A stretch of DNA of 7,900 bases from the NCBI GenBank assembly GCA_018667995.1, contig JABIQT010001110.1, forward strand, positions 1 to 7,900, read 5' to 3'. This DNA is from Candidatus Latescibacterota bacterium. GTDB lineage: Bacteria > JAAXHH01 > JABIQT01. Both the position numbers and the translations under genes were made by a program. Below the pieces are notes generated by a model. It saw only the letters and a list, made by a program, of their open reading frames with translations. It had not been told where the DNA came from and did not search any database. Every line of letters starts with the position of its first letter. Position 1 is the first letter of the stretch. Shown piece by piece: positions 1 through 6,484 of the stretch.

Positions 1-19
1 GCTTCGCCCAGGAAACGCG

Positions 20-484
20 ATGAACACGGCGCCCTCCGGTGTCGGCGTGCTCACAGCCTTCGGTCTGGGTCAGGGAGCTGGGCCCCGGAACGATCTGCGC
101 CCGATCCGGGCAAGCCGGCGCCAGCACCCCATGGTAGCGGAAGCAGGCCTCATAAAATTCACCGATTTCGAAGGTCGGGCGAGTCGGGCGGAATATTGGG
201 TATTCAACGGCACCAATGCAGTTGTTGCTGTCGCATTCGCGCTCCTGGGTGTGGAATATCCGTGGGCAATGTGGGGATATTTGCTGTTTCTCTTGGCCGT
301 ATTATGCCCCTGTATCGCTGTCTCAGTTCGACGACTCCATGACACGAACAGAAGTGGCTCGTGGCTTCTCTTGGCACTGATACCTTTCGCCGGCCTTGCT
401 CTACTTGTCTTCTTCCTTGAGAAAGGCCAACCGCAGCCAAACAAATACGGCGTACCAAATGGGAGAAATCTCAGGTCTTCCTGA
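20..484 (+). CDS. DUF805 family membrane protein
   Basis: A 154-residue protein with the DUF805 signature. The FxGRASRAEYW motif lies at residues 50-60, the VRRLHDTNRSG motif at 103-113, and the closing N-x-YG element at 141-144. Hydrophobic stretches at about 61-79, 84-102 and 115-133 indicate three inner-membrane helices. The family is widespread and its molecular function is unknown. The domain begins only at about residue 45; the first 37 residues are Gly/Arg-rich and do not look like the family. An in-frame ATG at 131 would give 117 residues, close to the usual family length, but it has no Shine-Dalgarno. The ATG at 20 has AGGAA at 10-14 with 5-nt spacing, so I kept it. No functional partner is visible next to it. 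Confidence 0.85.
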   Translation: MNTAPSGVGVLTAFGLGQGAGPRNDLRPIRASRRQHPMVAEAGLIKFTDFEGRASRAEYWVFNGTNAVVAVAFALLGVEYPWAMWGYLLFLLAVLCPCIAVSVRRLHDTNRSGSWLLLALIPFAGLALLVFFLEKGQPQPNKYGVPNGRNLRSS

Positions 485-609
485 AGAAGGGGTGTGGGTT
501 CGTGTCCCTACTCGCCTTCATTCGACCGTCAGTAGGTACTTCTCAATGAGACGGATCTCAAGGTTGAGGTTAATGTAGCGGACTGATGGACGGCCAGTAC
601 GGAGGTCTG

Positions 610-723
610 ATGTCGCCGGAGTACAGAATAGCAGTGGGGGCCATGGAAAAGGAGGTGCTGGCCTACGCATTGGGATTCACCTGGAAGGCTCCTGAGTCAC
701 AGCCCCAACTGCAACCGAGTTGA
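610..723 (+). CDS. possible 37-residue small protein or gene remnant
   Basis: A short ORF starting MSPEYRIAVGAMEKEV and ending in a Pro/Gln-rich tail (QPQLQPS). The start ATG is preceded by a full GGAGG at 601-605 with 4-nt spacing, the main reason to list it. An in-frame ATG at 586 would add eight residues but has no clear ribosome binding site. There is no signal peptide, membrane segment or recognisable domain. It could be a small gene, the decayed end of a longer one, or chance; the length alone does not exclude chance. Confidence 0.22.
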   Translation: MSPEYRIAVGAMEKEVLAYALGFTWKAPESQPQLQPS

Positions 724-779
724 GCATTGCCCGCCAGACTGTCGGATGGACGGTCCTATATCAGTCGCAATAGGTTGCA

Positions 780-929
780 ATGGACTTGTCATCCTTTGAC
801 ATCATCGTTGCATCACGAGATACAAACCCGAATCCACGAACCAGTGCGCCTGAATACCCGTTCCCTGCGCTCTGGTACATAAACACTCTCTACTATGACA
901 GTTCGGAGTTGAATGAGGCAACACGATAA
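780..929 (+). CDS. possible 49-residue small protein overlapping the next ORF
   Basis: Encodes a soluble-looking peptide beginning MDLSSFDIIVASRD, with an aromatic-rich middle (EYPFPALWYINTLYY, about residues 25-40) and ending NEATR. The ATG follows TAGG at 771-774 with 5-nt spacing, a weak ribosome binding site. A TAG directly upstream in frame means it cannot be the tail of a longer gene. Its last 17 bp overlap the start of the membrane peptide at 913, an arrangement seen in translationally coupled pairs. No family is recognised. The overlap and the natural-looking composition are the only support. Confidence 0.33.
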   Translation: MDLSSFDIIVASRDTNPNPRTSAPEYPFPALWYINTLYYDSSELNEATR

Positions 930-1065
930 CCAAGGCAATGCCGGAGTCTGCGGGTTGGTGATAATTGTCTGTGTCTTGATCGGCGGTAACTGGTTCGGTG
1001 ATTTCGGTCAGTTTGTTGGACTGGTGGTGGGCATGATCTTCGCCGCTAATATCTATGAAAATTGA
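913..1065 (+). CDS. small two-helix membrane protein (50 aa)
   Basis: A 50-residue ORF beginning MRQHDNQGNAGVCG. Two strongly hydrophobic, Gly-rich segments (about residues 12-25 and 33-47) are separated by a short polar turn, NWFGDFGQ, and the peptide ends ANIYEN. This looks like a helical hairpin in the inner membrane. GGAG at 905-908 lies 4 nt before the ATG. It overlaps the preceding small ORF by 17 bp in another frame. The antisense ORF across the same bases looks unlike a protein. Family and function are not recognised; small hydrophobic peptides of this kind include toxin-like and membrane-complex peptides, but nothing here decides between them. Confidence 0.48.
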   Translation: MRQHDNQGNAGVCGLVIIVCVLIGGNWFGDFGQFVGLVVGMIFAANIYEN

Positions 1066-1144
1066 TGCTTCCCCATGAAAGTCGACACTTCCACGCGCCA
1101 AGTTGGTTACTCACGCAAGAGGCGATTTTTGGTGGCACCCAAGC

Positions 1145-1674
1145 ATGACCGACAGTCCTGAAAAAATGGGCGTTCCAGATGAATTACTGACCAAGATGGG
1201 TCTGCCCACGCGCGACGAGATGGAGGATTGGCTCAATGACAACACTACCGACTTCGCCCCCGAGGCGAGTGTCACCCTTCACTCGTTCGATGTGGTCTGG
1301 TCGGACTTCCGCGGACGTTGCCAGGCAAGGTCGGATAGCCAACTGAGATCTCCTTCTACTACGATCGTGTCGCATGGCCCCTATGGCGGGGACCAATTAT
1401 GCATTCACCTCTGGGCGTGCCAGCTTCCTTCGCAACGACTGACTTTTCTGAGCTTACTTCCGAAGTAGTTGCGCGAGGGCTGCACGAGTTTCTGCCCCGC
1501 ATCAAACCCGTTGGTCGAGATGACGATGGCAGCATGATCACCCTTGGTGCGCCGATGACAACAAGACTTCCAGCGGGATTCGACGCAGAGGCTCTTCGTC
1601 AGAAGCTCGAGGATCCGTCCTTTGAGCTACGTATTGAGCTTCATGGACAAGCTGAGAATCGGCATCCCCAATGA
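1145..1674 (+). pseudogene. frameshifted gene of unrecognised family
   Basis: Coding sequence appears to start at ATG 1145 (MTDSPEKMGVPDELL) and runs in one frame for about 65 residues, then continues in the frame one base back from about 1339. There it reads TEISFYYDRVAWP, and later GLHEFLPRIKPVG and FELRIELHGQ, ending at TGA 1672-1674. Rejoined, it would be about 176 residues. A one-base deletion near 1339 explains it; a sequencing error would look the same. The first frame is open to 1468, but its sequence after 1345 is Ser/Thr/Pro-rich and unnatural. A TTG at 1103 is an alternative start; neither start has a strong ribosome binding site. The last third is duplicated at 4854-5057. There is no signal peptide or known domain; it looks cytoplasmic. 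Confidence 0.55.
1468..1650 (+). repeat. duplicated C-terminal domain, copy 1
   Basis: These 61 codons match 4854-5036 in the same orientation. Hand alignment without gaps gives 51 of 61 identical residues and about 26 differing bases, of which 16 are third positions, 7 first and 3 second. That bias indicates divergence under protein-level selection in this frame. Conserved blocks include RIKPVGR, DDGSMI, PMTTRLPAG and KLEDP. Similarity stops just upstream (before VARG) and after HGQ. Confidence 0.85.
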
Positions 1675-1817
1675 AGACTGGTCAAAGGTGTTGGACAGGA
1701 CCAATCCGATGGCAGAGGCAGATGGCGCCCACCACGTGATTCGCACACATTTGGTAAGAGTCGAGAACGCTCCGACGAGTATGACCGGTCCATTTACTGA
1801 CTTCATGGGAGTTCCGA

Positions 1818-2636
1818 ATGAAACAGCACAGGCATCTCTGGTTTGCCTCCTTACTCCTCTGTGTGTGCTGGTCGCTTCAGCCTCTTCCCGCTGAGGGGCA
1901 AACCAAGTACATCGAGGTTGAGACAGAAGCCACCTATGAAGCCGGCGAAGAGGACAGCAAGAAGGACGCGATTGAGAAAGCCAAGACAAAGGCCGAGAGA
2001 GAAGCGGTCGAGGAGATAGTGGGAGTCTTCTTGGAGAGCTACACCGAGATGGTGGATTTCCAAACAGTCAAAGACCGCGTCCAAGTCTTCACACACGCGC
2101 ACGTCAAGGTCAAAGTCCTGCACAAGGAGTACGACTGCGAAGCTGGTTGTCGGGCCTTTGTCAAAGTCAGAGTACGTGTCGCTCGCTCCGAACTGGTGAA
2201 GTTCGAGCAGAAGGTCGAGGAATTGAGGCGGCAGCCGCCTTCTCCTCAAGCCAATCAACGGCGGGAAGACTCGACACCACGTCGAGAGATTCTGGTCACT
2301 CAGGACAGGGCCGGGGTAGTGATTGCCGCTTCCGCGTTGGAACTTCTTACGTCCGACATTTCGATGTTCACAACGGTACTCGCTGATACACTGGAATCTC
2401 GGCGCATTAAGACACTCGGAGAGATCTTCGCTGTGCCCCCGGGCAACATCAGGATATTCCGGTGGGGCGTCTCGATGGCACCGGTTGGTCATGCCTACCA
2501 TGGAGGAACTTGGTATACAGTGTGGCACGGGAGCGGCGGTGTTAATGAAACCCTCTACATAGGCCCAGCAGGGGCGATAGTGGAAAAGGTGACACGTATA
2601 CCTCCGCCTTCGCAGAACGCTGGAAGTTCGTCGTAG
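1818..2636 (+). CDS. secreted protein with FlgT-N/LPP20-like N-terminal domain
   Basis: 272 residues. A signal peptide (residues 1 to about 27: basic MKQHRH, hydrophobic WFASLLLCVCWSL, end near PAEG) directs export; there is no lipobox, so it is probably periplasmic or secreted. Residues 30-121 resemble the domain found in FlgT N-termini and LPP20-type lipoproteins: AIEKAKTKAEREAVEEIVGV is the helix, followed by a VDFQTVKDRV segment and beta strands ending FVKVRVRVA. Residues 124-138 are a short charged helix, 139-155 a Pro/Gln linker, and 155-262 an unrecognised C-terminal domain. Cys106 and Cys111 could form a disulphide. GGGAG at 1807-1811 lies 6 nt before the ATG. No flagellar gene is nearby, so a flagellar role should not be assumed. 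The longer antisense ORF here is a shadow. Confidence 0.72.
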   Translation: MKQHRHLWFASLLLCVCWSLQPLPAEGQTKYIEVETEATYEAGEEDSKKDAIEKAKTKAEREAVEEIVGVFLESYTEMVDFQTVKDRVQVFTHAHVKVKVLHKEYDCEAGCRAFVKVRVRVARSELVKFEQKVEELRRQPPSPQANQRREDSTPRREILVTQDRAGVVIAASALELLTSDISMFTTVLADTLESRRIKTLGEIFAVPPGNIRIFRWGVSMAPVGHAYHGGTWYTVWHGSGGVNETLYIGPAGAIVEKVTRIPPPSQNAGSSS

Positions 2637-2786
2637 CTGCGGGACCGGAAAGGCGTTGGAGTCTCCAAAATGTTCATGTCCCCCACTGAACGTCCGATTT
2701 CTCGATAGCGGGCTGTTGCGCAACTGGAACGATGTGGGATCCTCTGGGATCGCTGATGGCCCTCCGCGCCCGGCCTGAGTAGTCGT

Positions 2787-2822
2787 GGCGACAGAAACTG
2801 GAGTTGGGAGGCTTCAGTCGCC
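2787..2822 (-). terminator. hairpin just downstream of the recombinase gene
   Basis: GGCGACAGAA at 2787-2796 pairs with TTCAGTCGCC at 2813-2822, nine of ten positions complementary with one A-A mismatch and a 16-nt loop. It begins 10 bp after the stop codon of the minus-strand recombinase. No T-tract follows in that direction, so it is not a standard intrinsic terminator. It may be an mRNA 3'-end stem or simply a chance stem. Confidence 0.3.
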
Positions 2823-2831
2823 TGATGGTTC

Positions 2832-3425
2832 TCACTTTTTTCTGGCCAGAATCCGCTGGACGCTGCTCTTGCTGACCGGGTAACGCCGCGTGGACACCTT
2901 CTCGGCGACCATCCGCACCGACATACCGGAGTTCGCAAGAGCCAGAACTCGCTCACGCACCAAGTCATCGAGCGGTCGCTGGCCGAGTCTGACTCCCCTC
3001 TTCCTCGCCGCAGACAGACCGGATCGTACACGATCGCGAATCTGCGAACGCTCCATCTCAGCTACCCCCGCCAGGATGGTTAACACGAGCTTGCCCGTTG
3101 GCGACGTTGTGTCAATCGCGCCTTGCGTATAGCTGCGGAAATGGATGCCGAGGGCATCGAGCTTTTCCACGATCTCCAGAGTGTGCAGGGTCGATCGACC
3201 GACCCGATCCAGAGCCCAGACCGTGAGCACATCGAACTCGCGGCGCTCTGCTGCTTCCATCATGGCGTCGAGTCCTGGGCGACTCCGTTGGGCTCCCGAG
3301 AGCTTGTCAGAATATTCCCCGTCGAGTTCCCACTTCATTCTTGCAGCGAACTCACGCAGTTCATCGACCTGGCGATCGAGGTTCTGGTCGTCGGTGGATA
3401 CTCGGCAGTAGATAGCGCAGCGCAT
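2832..3425 (-). CDS. serine recombinase (resolvase/invertase family)
   Basis: 197 residues, the normal size of small serine resolvases and DNA invertases. The catalytic N-terminal domain reads YCRVSTDDQ with nucleophile Ser10 and Arg8. RSRPGLDAMM is at 47-56, the active-site motif LDRVGRS at 72-78 (Arg74, Arg77), and GKLVLTILAGVAEMER at 111-126 (Glu124, Arg126). The C-terminal domain (about 152-195) is a helix-turn-helix resembling the resolvase DNA-binding domain. All catalytic residues seem present, so the enzyme should be able to cut and rejoin DNA at a specific site. The ATG follows GGAGG (plus-strand 3431-3435) at 5 nt. No transposase accompanies it, so it may be a stand-alone invertase/resolvase or the residue of a mobile element. 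The gene lies convergent to 1818-2636 and divergent from 3682-4779. Confidence 0.95.
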   Translation of the reverse strand: MRCAIYCRVSTDDQNLDRQVDELREFAARMKWELDGEYSDKLSGAQRSRPGLDAMMEAAERREFDVLTVWALDRVGRSTLHTLEIVEKLDALGIHFRSYTQGAIDTTSPTGKLVLTILAGVAEMERSQIRDRVRSGLSAARKRGVRLGQRPLDDLVRERVLALANSGMSVRMVAEKVSTRRYPVSKSSVQRILARKK

Positions 3426-3481
3426 GGCGACCTCCGATGCTCACGAGGAAAGGACCGCTTCTGCGTGAATTACCAAATAAT

Positions 3482-3507
3482 GTCCCACGGACACAAGTCC
3501 ACGGGAC
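3482..3507. promoter_or_regulatory. 26-bp dyad upstream of recombinase: candidate crossover site or operator
   Basis: An imperfect inverted repeat of the form GTCCC-N2-GGAC-N4-GTCC-N2-GGGAC, with 18 of 26 positions symmetric. Split as two 12-bp half sites around a central CA dinucleotide (3494-3495), it has the geometry known for crossover sites of the Hin/resolvase family. Its near edge is 57 bp upstream of the recombinase ATG, so it could also be where the enzyme represses its own promoter. A related half site, TGTCCCAC on the minus strand, lies at 3563-3570. Recombination activity is inference. Confidence 0.45.
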
Positions 3508-3562
3508 GCCCTGCACAGACCACTCACTTCGGGCCGGATCCCCGCTACTTGCCGATGGGTTT

Positions 3563-3570
3563 GTGGGACA
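3563..3570 (-). repeat. isolated half-site copy of the recombinase-upstream dyad
   Basis: TGTCCCAC on the minus strand is identical to the left end of the dyad at 3481-3488; AC follows two bases later in both. No matching partner half is visible beside it. It could be an accessory binding site of a res-like region or coincidence; an 8-mer match alone is weak. Confidence 0.25.
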
Positions 3571-3681
3571 GTTGCTCGACAGGCGGAACAATTACGTGAG
3601 CTCCATGTCGAATCAACATTTGATCGACCCCGCCTTTTAGAACATCGTACCTCTACGGCAACATACTTCGCGAGGCCATAG

Positions 3682-4779
3682 GTGCTTGGGGTGATTGAGA
3701 GAGTGTTCAAGAGTTTTCTTATAGCCGGGATTGGGGCGATCCTGTGGGGTGCCGTTCCTGCATCGGCAGTCCTTGGTGACCTCAACAGAGATGGCCGCGT
3801 TGACTACGATGATTTCTTTCTCTTCGCGAGCAATTTCGGAGTCGTAGGGTTGCCCGAACAGCCAGACACCGTCAGAGTGACGGTTCACGATACTGTCACC
3901 CAGACTCAGACGCTGACCGTACGGGATACCGTTGTCCAGAATGTAACGGTACACGACACCCTACTCAGGCTCTTAACAAACGGGGTCTATTGGCGCGTGT
4001 CGGAAGGTGGGACGCTCACCCTCGTTGAATACCTCAAGTTCAACTCAGACGGGACGATGCTCAGGCATCTGGCGACATATCTTGCGCCCTGGGATATGTA
4101 CCATCTGACATCAGGTGTCGCTCACCAGACAGCCACGTACCAGGTAATCGGCTGTTGTCAGGTACATGCCAGCCGCTTTACCAACTCAACCGGCACCACG
4201 GCTGACTTCAGCCTGCTTGAAGACAATGTGCTCTACAGTGTATCGGAGGGGTTTGGACCAACCTACAACAGCTACACCTTCCCGCCCTCCCCAGACTTGC
4301 CGAATGTGATATTTCGGAACGCCGACCCGATCACGGTGCGGGACACTGTGTACGTCTCAGTCGATGACAGGCTGCGCACCGATCTACACGAGCGCAATGG
4401 GTGGGGATGGACGACCACATGGGGACGGGTGAATACCGACGCGAAATGGCGGTTCCTTTCATACCGACAGACCTCTACTGGCGTTGCCGTCAGTGGTACG
4501 TTCTCGATTACGTGGACAAACGGGGCTGATTTAGATCTTTTCACGTACTACCACGCAAGGTTCTATGACCGGAACGATTTCAAGATTGCCGAGTACTACT
4601 ACACAGGGCCAACGGGAATCAAGATTGTTAACTATCCATCGCCGCTGGTTGTAGCCATTCGAGCGGGCGGGGAGAGCACCACTTCTGAGCCTTTCACAAT
4701 CGCAGTCCCAAGCCTTGCGACTGCGAACACGATCGAAGTGATGAAACTGTCAGCGCATCGCTGGCAGACGGGTGAGTAG
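3682..4779 (+). CDS. secreted protein with dockerin-type F-hand and DTV repeats
   Basis: 365 residues. The signal peptide has a basic start, a hydrophobic core FLIAGIGAILWGAV and the cleavage signal PASA near residue 29. Next comes one calcium-binding F-hand as in dockerins (D33, N35, D37, R39, D41, D44; residues 32-53). Unlike cellulosomal dockerins there is only one copy. Residues 62-95 repeat DTV/DTL at 62, 70, 82 and 92, probably an extended Thr/Val linker; another DTV stands at 221. Residues about 100-212 (GVYWRVSE, YLKFNSDGTM) resemble a lipocalin-like beta fold. Residues 252-345 form a second beta-rich domain, perhaps FxLYD- or Fn3-like. The GTG start has GAGG at 3672-3675 with 6-nt spacing; GTG at 3691 is an alternative. 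Probably a surface or extracellular protein; substrate unknown. Confidence 0.8.
   Translation: MLGVIERVFKSFLIAGIGAILWGAVPASAVLGDLNRDGRVDYDDFFLFASNFGVVGLPEQPDTVRVTVHDTVTQTQTLTVRDTVVQNVTVHDTLLRLLTNGVYWRVSEGGTLTLVEYLKFNSDGTMLRHLATYLAPWDMYHLTSGVAHQTATYQVIGCCQVHASRFTNSTGTTADFSLLEDNVLYSVSEGFGPTYNSYTFPPSPDLPNVIFRNADPITVRDTVYVSVDDRLRTDLHERNGWGWTTTWGRVNTDAKWRFLSYRQTSTGVAVSGTFSITWTNGADLDLFTYYHARFYDRNDFKIAEYYYTGPTGIKIVNYPSPLVVAIRAGGESTTSEPFTIAVPSLATANTIEVMKLSAHRWQTGE
3865..3966 (+). repeat. DTV-repeat linker within the F-hand protein
   Basis: Encodes four DTV/DTL units spaced 8, 12 and 10 residues apart, alternating with VTVH or LTVR. Each DT is encoded with different codons, so the repetition is at protein level and old. 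It joins the F-hand to the first globular domain. Confidence 0.7.
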
Positions 4780-4802
4780 CTGCCTTCTTGTGGCGTCCTA
4801 CC

Positions 4803-4841
4803 TACCACGCCTCCGGCTACCTCGTTCGATTATGCGTGGTA
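4803..4841. repeat. perfect 8-bp inverted repeat before the truncated domain copy
   Basis: TACCACGC (4803-4810) and GCGTGGTA (4834-4841) are perfect complements around a 23-nt loop, 24 bp past the stop of the preceding gene and ending about 12 bp before the decayed copy begins. No T-run follows, so an intrinsic terminator is doubtful. It could be a 3'-end stem or a scar at the breakpoint. Confidence 0.3.
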
Positions 4842-4853
4842 CGCATTTGACCA

Positions 4854-5057
4854 GTTGCGCGAGGTCTGCACGAACTTCTGCCGCGCATCAAACCTGTTGG
4901 TCGAGGTGACGATGGAAGCATGATCAGCCTTGGTACGCCGATGACAACAAGACTTCCAGCGGGATTGGACACCGAGGCTTTTCGACGCAAGCTCGAGGAT
5001 CCCGCGTTCGAGTTGTGCATTGAGCTCCATGGACAGGGCGCACCTCGATACCAATAG
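4854..5057 (+). pseudogene. truncated second copy of the unrecognised C-terminal domain
   Basis: Reads GLHELLPRIKPVGRG, then PMTTRLPAGLD and FELCIELHGQ, ending at TAG 5055-5057. This matches the end of the broken gene at 1145-1674 over 61 codons (51 identical residues). An in-frame TGA at 4848-4850 stands two codons before the similarity starts, no start codon lies between, and the bases upstream do not match copy 1. The N-terminal two thirds are therefore absent. After HGQ the tails differ (GAPRYQ here, AENRHPQ in copy 1). It fills much of the 403-bp gap between 4780 and 5182; the remaining bases there show only the inverted repeat at 4803-4841. Confidence 0.7.
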
Positions 5058-5182
5058 CGCGCTGCTACCCTGTTCGCCCACATTTGAGATTGGGGAGGAA
5101 GCTCTTAACTTGCCCGCGCCACAACTGGCGTTGTTCTTCCGCAAAGACAACAGACCAAAGCAACAGAAAGGCGATCTACGCC

Positions 5183-6271
5183 ATGGGAAACCGTAGGCGT
5201 TCAATCCGCAATCTGTCGTGGGCCTTGTCCGCGATACTCTTGTCCTGTGCCTCCACGTCGTCATACATGGACACGTCGTCTGCACCGTTCCTTGAGGTTC
5301 GATATGAACCTGACTCCCCCCTTGGAGGGGCTTCCCACTTCCCTATCTCCTTGGCTGTGAAGATCGACGTGGAGTCGTCACGCGCCAGAGTGAATTCTAA
5401 GACTCTTGATGATGTGGGCAGGGCACTTGGATTCGCACCTGGCCCACACTTCTCTGAAATGATCGACGCCCGAATTGTGCAGGAGATTGCAGGGCGGGGT
5501 CTTCTGGAGGAGGTCTCAATTTGGAGAAGTGGGGCTGAGGCCGATTACTACCTCCGAGTCAAACTCAGGGAACAGCAGACGGCCTTGGTTGGCAGAGGAG
5601 AGAGCCTTGGTGTTTTCTGGCAGGTCAGTCATCCACAGCATAAACTCAGCCACTCGCGGGAGTGGATGCCATCGCCGCTGAGCCTGTCATCAGTGATCGA
5701 GGTCACACTCTACACCAACACCAATCTTCCCATAGCTACAAAGAATCTCGTTCTGTCGAACGTGAACCCCGACGCTATGTGCGGCGACTATGTATGGCTC
5801 GGTGTGCTCCTTAGAGAGGGTCCGGATGCCCGAACGTTCTCGGAAGCAGAGAGCAAACTCAGGCGAGTGAGGCAGATCGATGGCGATCATGCCATCGCCA
5901 AGGCTCGAGAGTGCTTTGCTGAGTCGTACGATCTCCTCGCAAAGGAGGTCATGATGCAGGTTGCGGATTTCTCGTTATTCGCCATCGAGGCCGTTGAGGC
6001 GTCGCCGGCGATCCAAGAAGAGGAATCTGCATCTGCGGTCAGTAGGGTAGCGGTCGTGATCGCATCAATCCCGTCTGGGGCCGATGTGATGATCGATGAG
6101 CTTTTCGTTGGGCAAACCCCACTGAGATACTCGGTCTCGCGCGACGAAGCTCACAGCGTCCAACTCTCCGCAGCCGGGTTTGAGGCGATGGTTAAGCTGA
6201 TAGATCCAAGTTCATTTGGAGATGAGTCCGTACAGCATTTGCTCTACCGGCTCAAGGCGAAGCCGGAGTAG
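5183..6271 (+). CDS. lipoprotein with C-terminal PEGA domain (first of pair)
   Basis: 362 residues from ATG 5183. An upstream TTG at 5084 would extend it by 33 residues but would put a non-signal sequence before the signal peptide. Basic MGNRRRSIRN, a hydrophobic core and the lipobox LLSC (Cys22) mark a lipid-anchored envelope protein. Residues about 35-265 are unrecognised; MIDARIVQEIAGRGLLEEV followed by ADYYLRVKL resembles the helix-strand pattern of periplasmic LPP-type lipoproteins where short subunits report envelope state, but I cannot name the family. Residues about 289-362 are a PEGA domain (ASIPSGADVMIDELFVGQTP). PEGA domains are small beta modules of surface and envelope proteins. 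A weak AAAGG lies at 5167-5171, 11 nt before the ATG. The PEGA domain is paralogous to that of the next gene. Confidence 0.78.
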   Translation: MGNRRRSIRNLSWALSAILLSCASTSSYMDTSSAPFLEVRYEPDSPLGGASHFPISLAVKIDVESSRARVNSKTLDDVGRALGFAPGPHFSEMIDARIVQEIAGRGLLEEVSIWRSGAEADYYLRVKLREQQTALVGRGESLGVFWQVSHPQHKLSHSREWMPSPLSLSSVIEVTLYTNTNLPIATKNLVLSNVNPDAMCGDYVWLGVLLREGPDARTFSEAESKLRRVRQIDGDHAIAKARECFAESYDLLAKEVMMQVADFSLFAIEAVEASPAIQEEESASAVSRVAVVIASIPSGADVMIDELFVGQTPLRYSVSRDEAHSVQLSAAGFEAMVKLIDPSSFGDESVQHLLYRLKAKPE

Positions 6272-6296
6272 GTGCCGGACTTTCTGGCTTCGGCCT
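6255..6296 (+). terminator. GC-rich stem spanning the stop codon of the first PEGA lipoprotein gene
   Basis: CGAAGCC (6258-6264) and GGCTTCG (6286-6292) are perfect complements; with one bulged base the stem extends outward to AGG (6255-6257) and CCT (6294-6296). The stop codon lies in the loop. No T-run follows. It may stabilise or end the transcript without being a classical terminator. Confidence 0.35.
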
Positions 6297-6484
6297 CGTA
6301 CGGCAGACATACCTGGTGGATGACTCCGAATGGAGATGCTTGGATTCAGACCTACTCGCCGGCCTCAGAATCGGGATCTTGTCACGACTCATGATGTCCC
6401 CCTGGCGAGATTGACAACGCTTCTGTGCTGTCCACACCAATGCCGCATTCGTGATTCAAGCGACTCTTTAGTAGAGAGATTAAG

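Noticed and set aside
802-1101. 99-residue minus-strand ORF
   Set aside because: Low-complexity shadow composition; it lies opposite the small plus-strand ORFs, which read more naturally.
1622-1894. 90-residue plus-strand ORF bridging 1675-1817
   Set aside because: It overlaps the repeat-supported frame and the next gene's signal peptide, and has no supported start. The duplicated copy shows the true frame ends at 1674.
2677-2686. TGTCCCCCAC as a possible second recombinase half site downstream of the recombinase
   Set aside because: It differs by two inserted bases and has no dyad partner; similar strings occur elsewhere (about 6394).
1851-2723. 290-residue minus-strand ORF opposite the FlgT-N-like protein
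   Set aside because: Cys/Arg/His-rich with no domain; the plus-strand ORF has a signal peptide, a good ribosome binding site and a recognisable domain.
4817-5083. Antisense ORFs shared by both domain copies (also 1359-1541)
   Set aside because: The similarity follows from the plus-strand duplication; substitutions fall at plus-strand third codon positions, so the plus frame is the coding one.
6411-6439. TTGACA as a -35 box before the second PEGA lipoprotein
   Set aside because: No acceptable -10 element lies at 16-18 bp.
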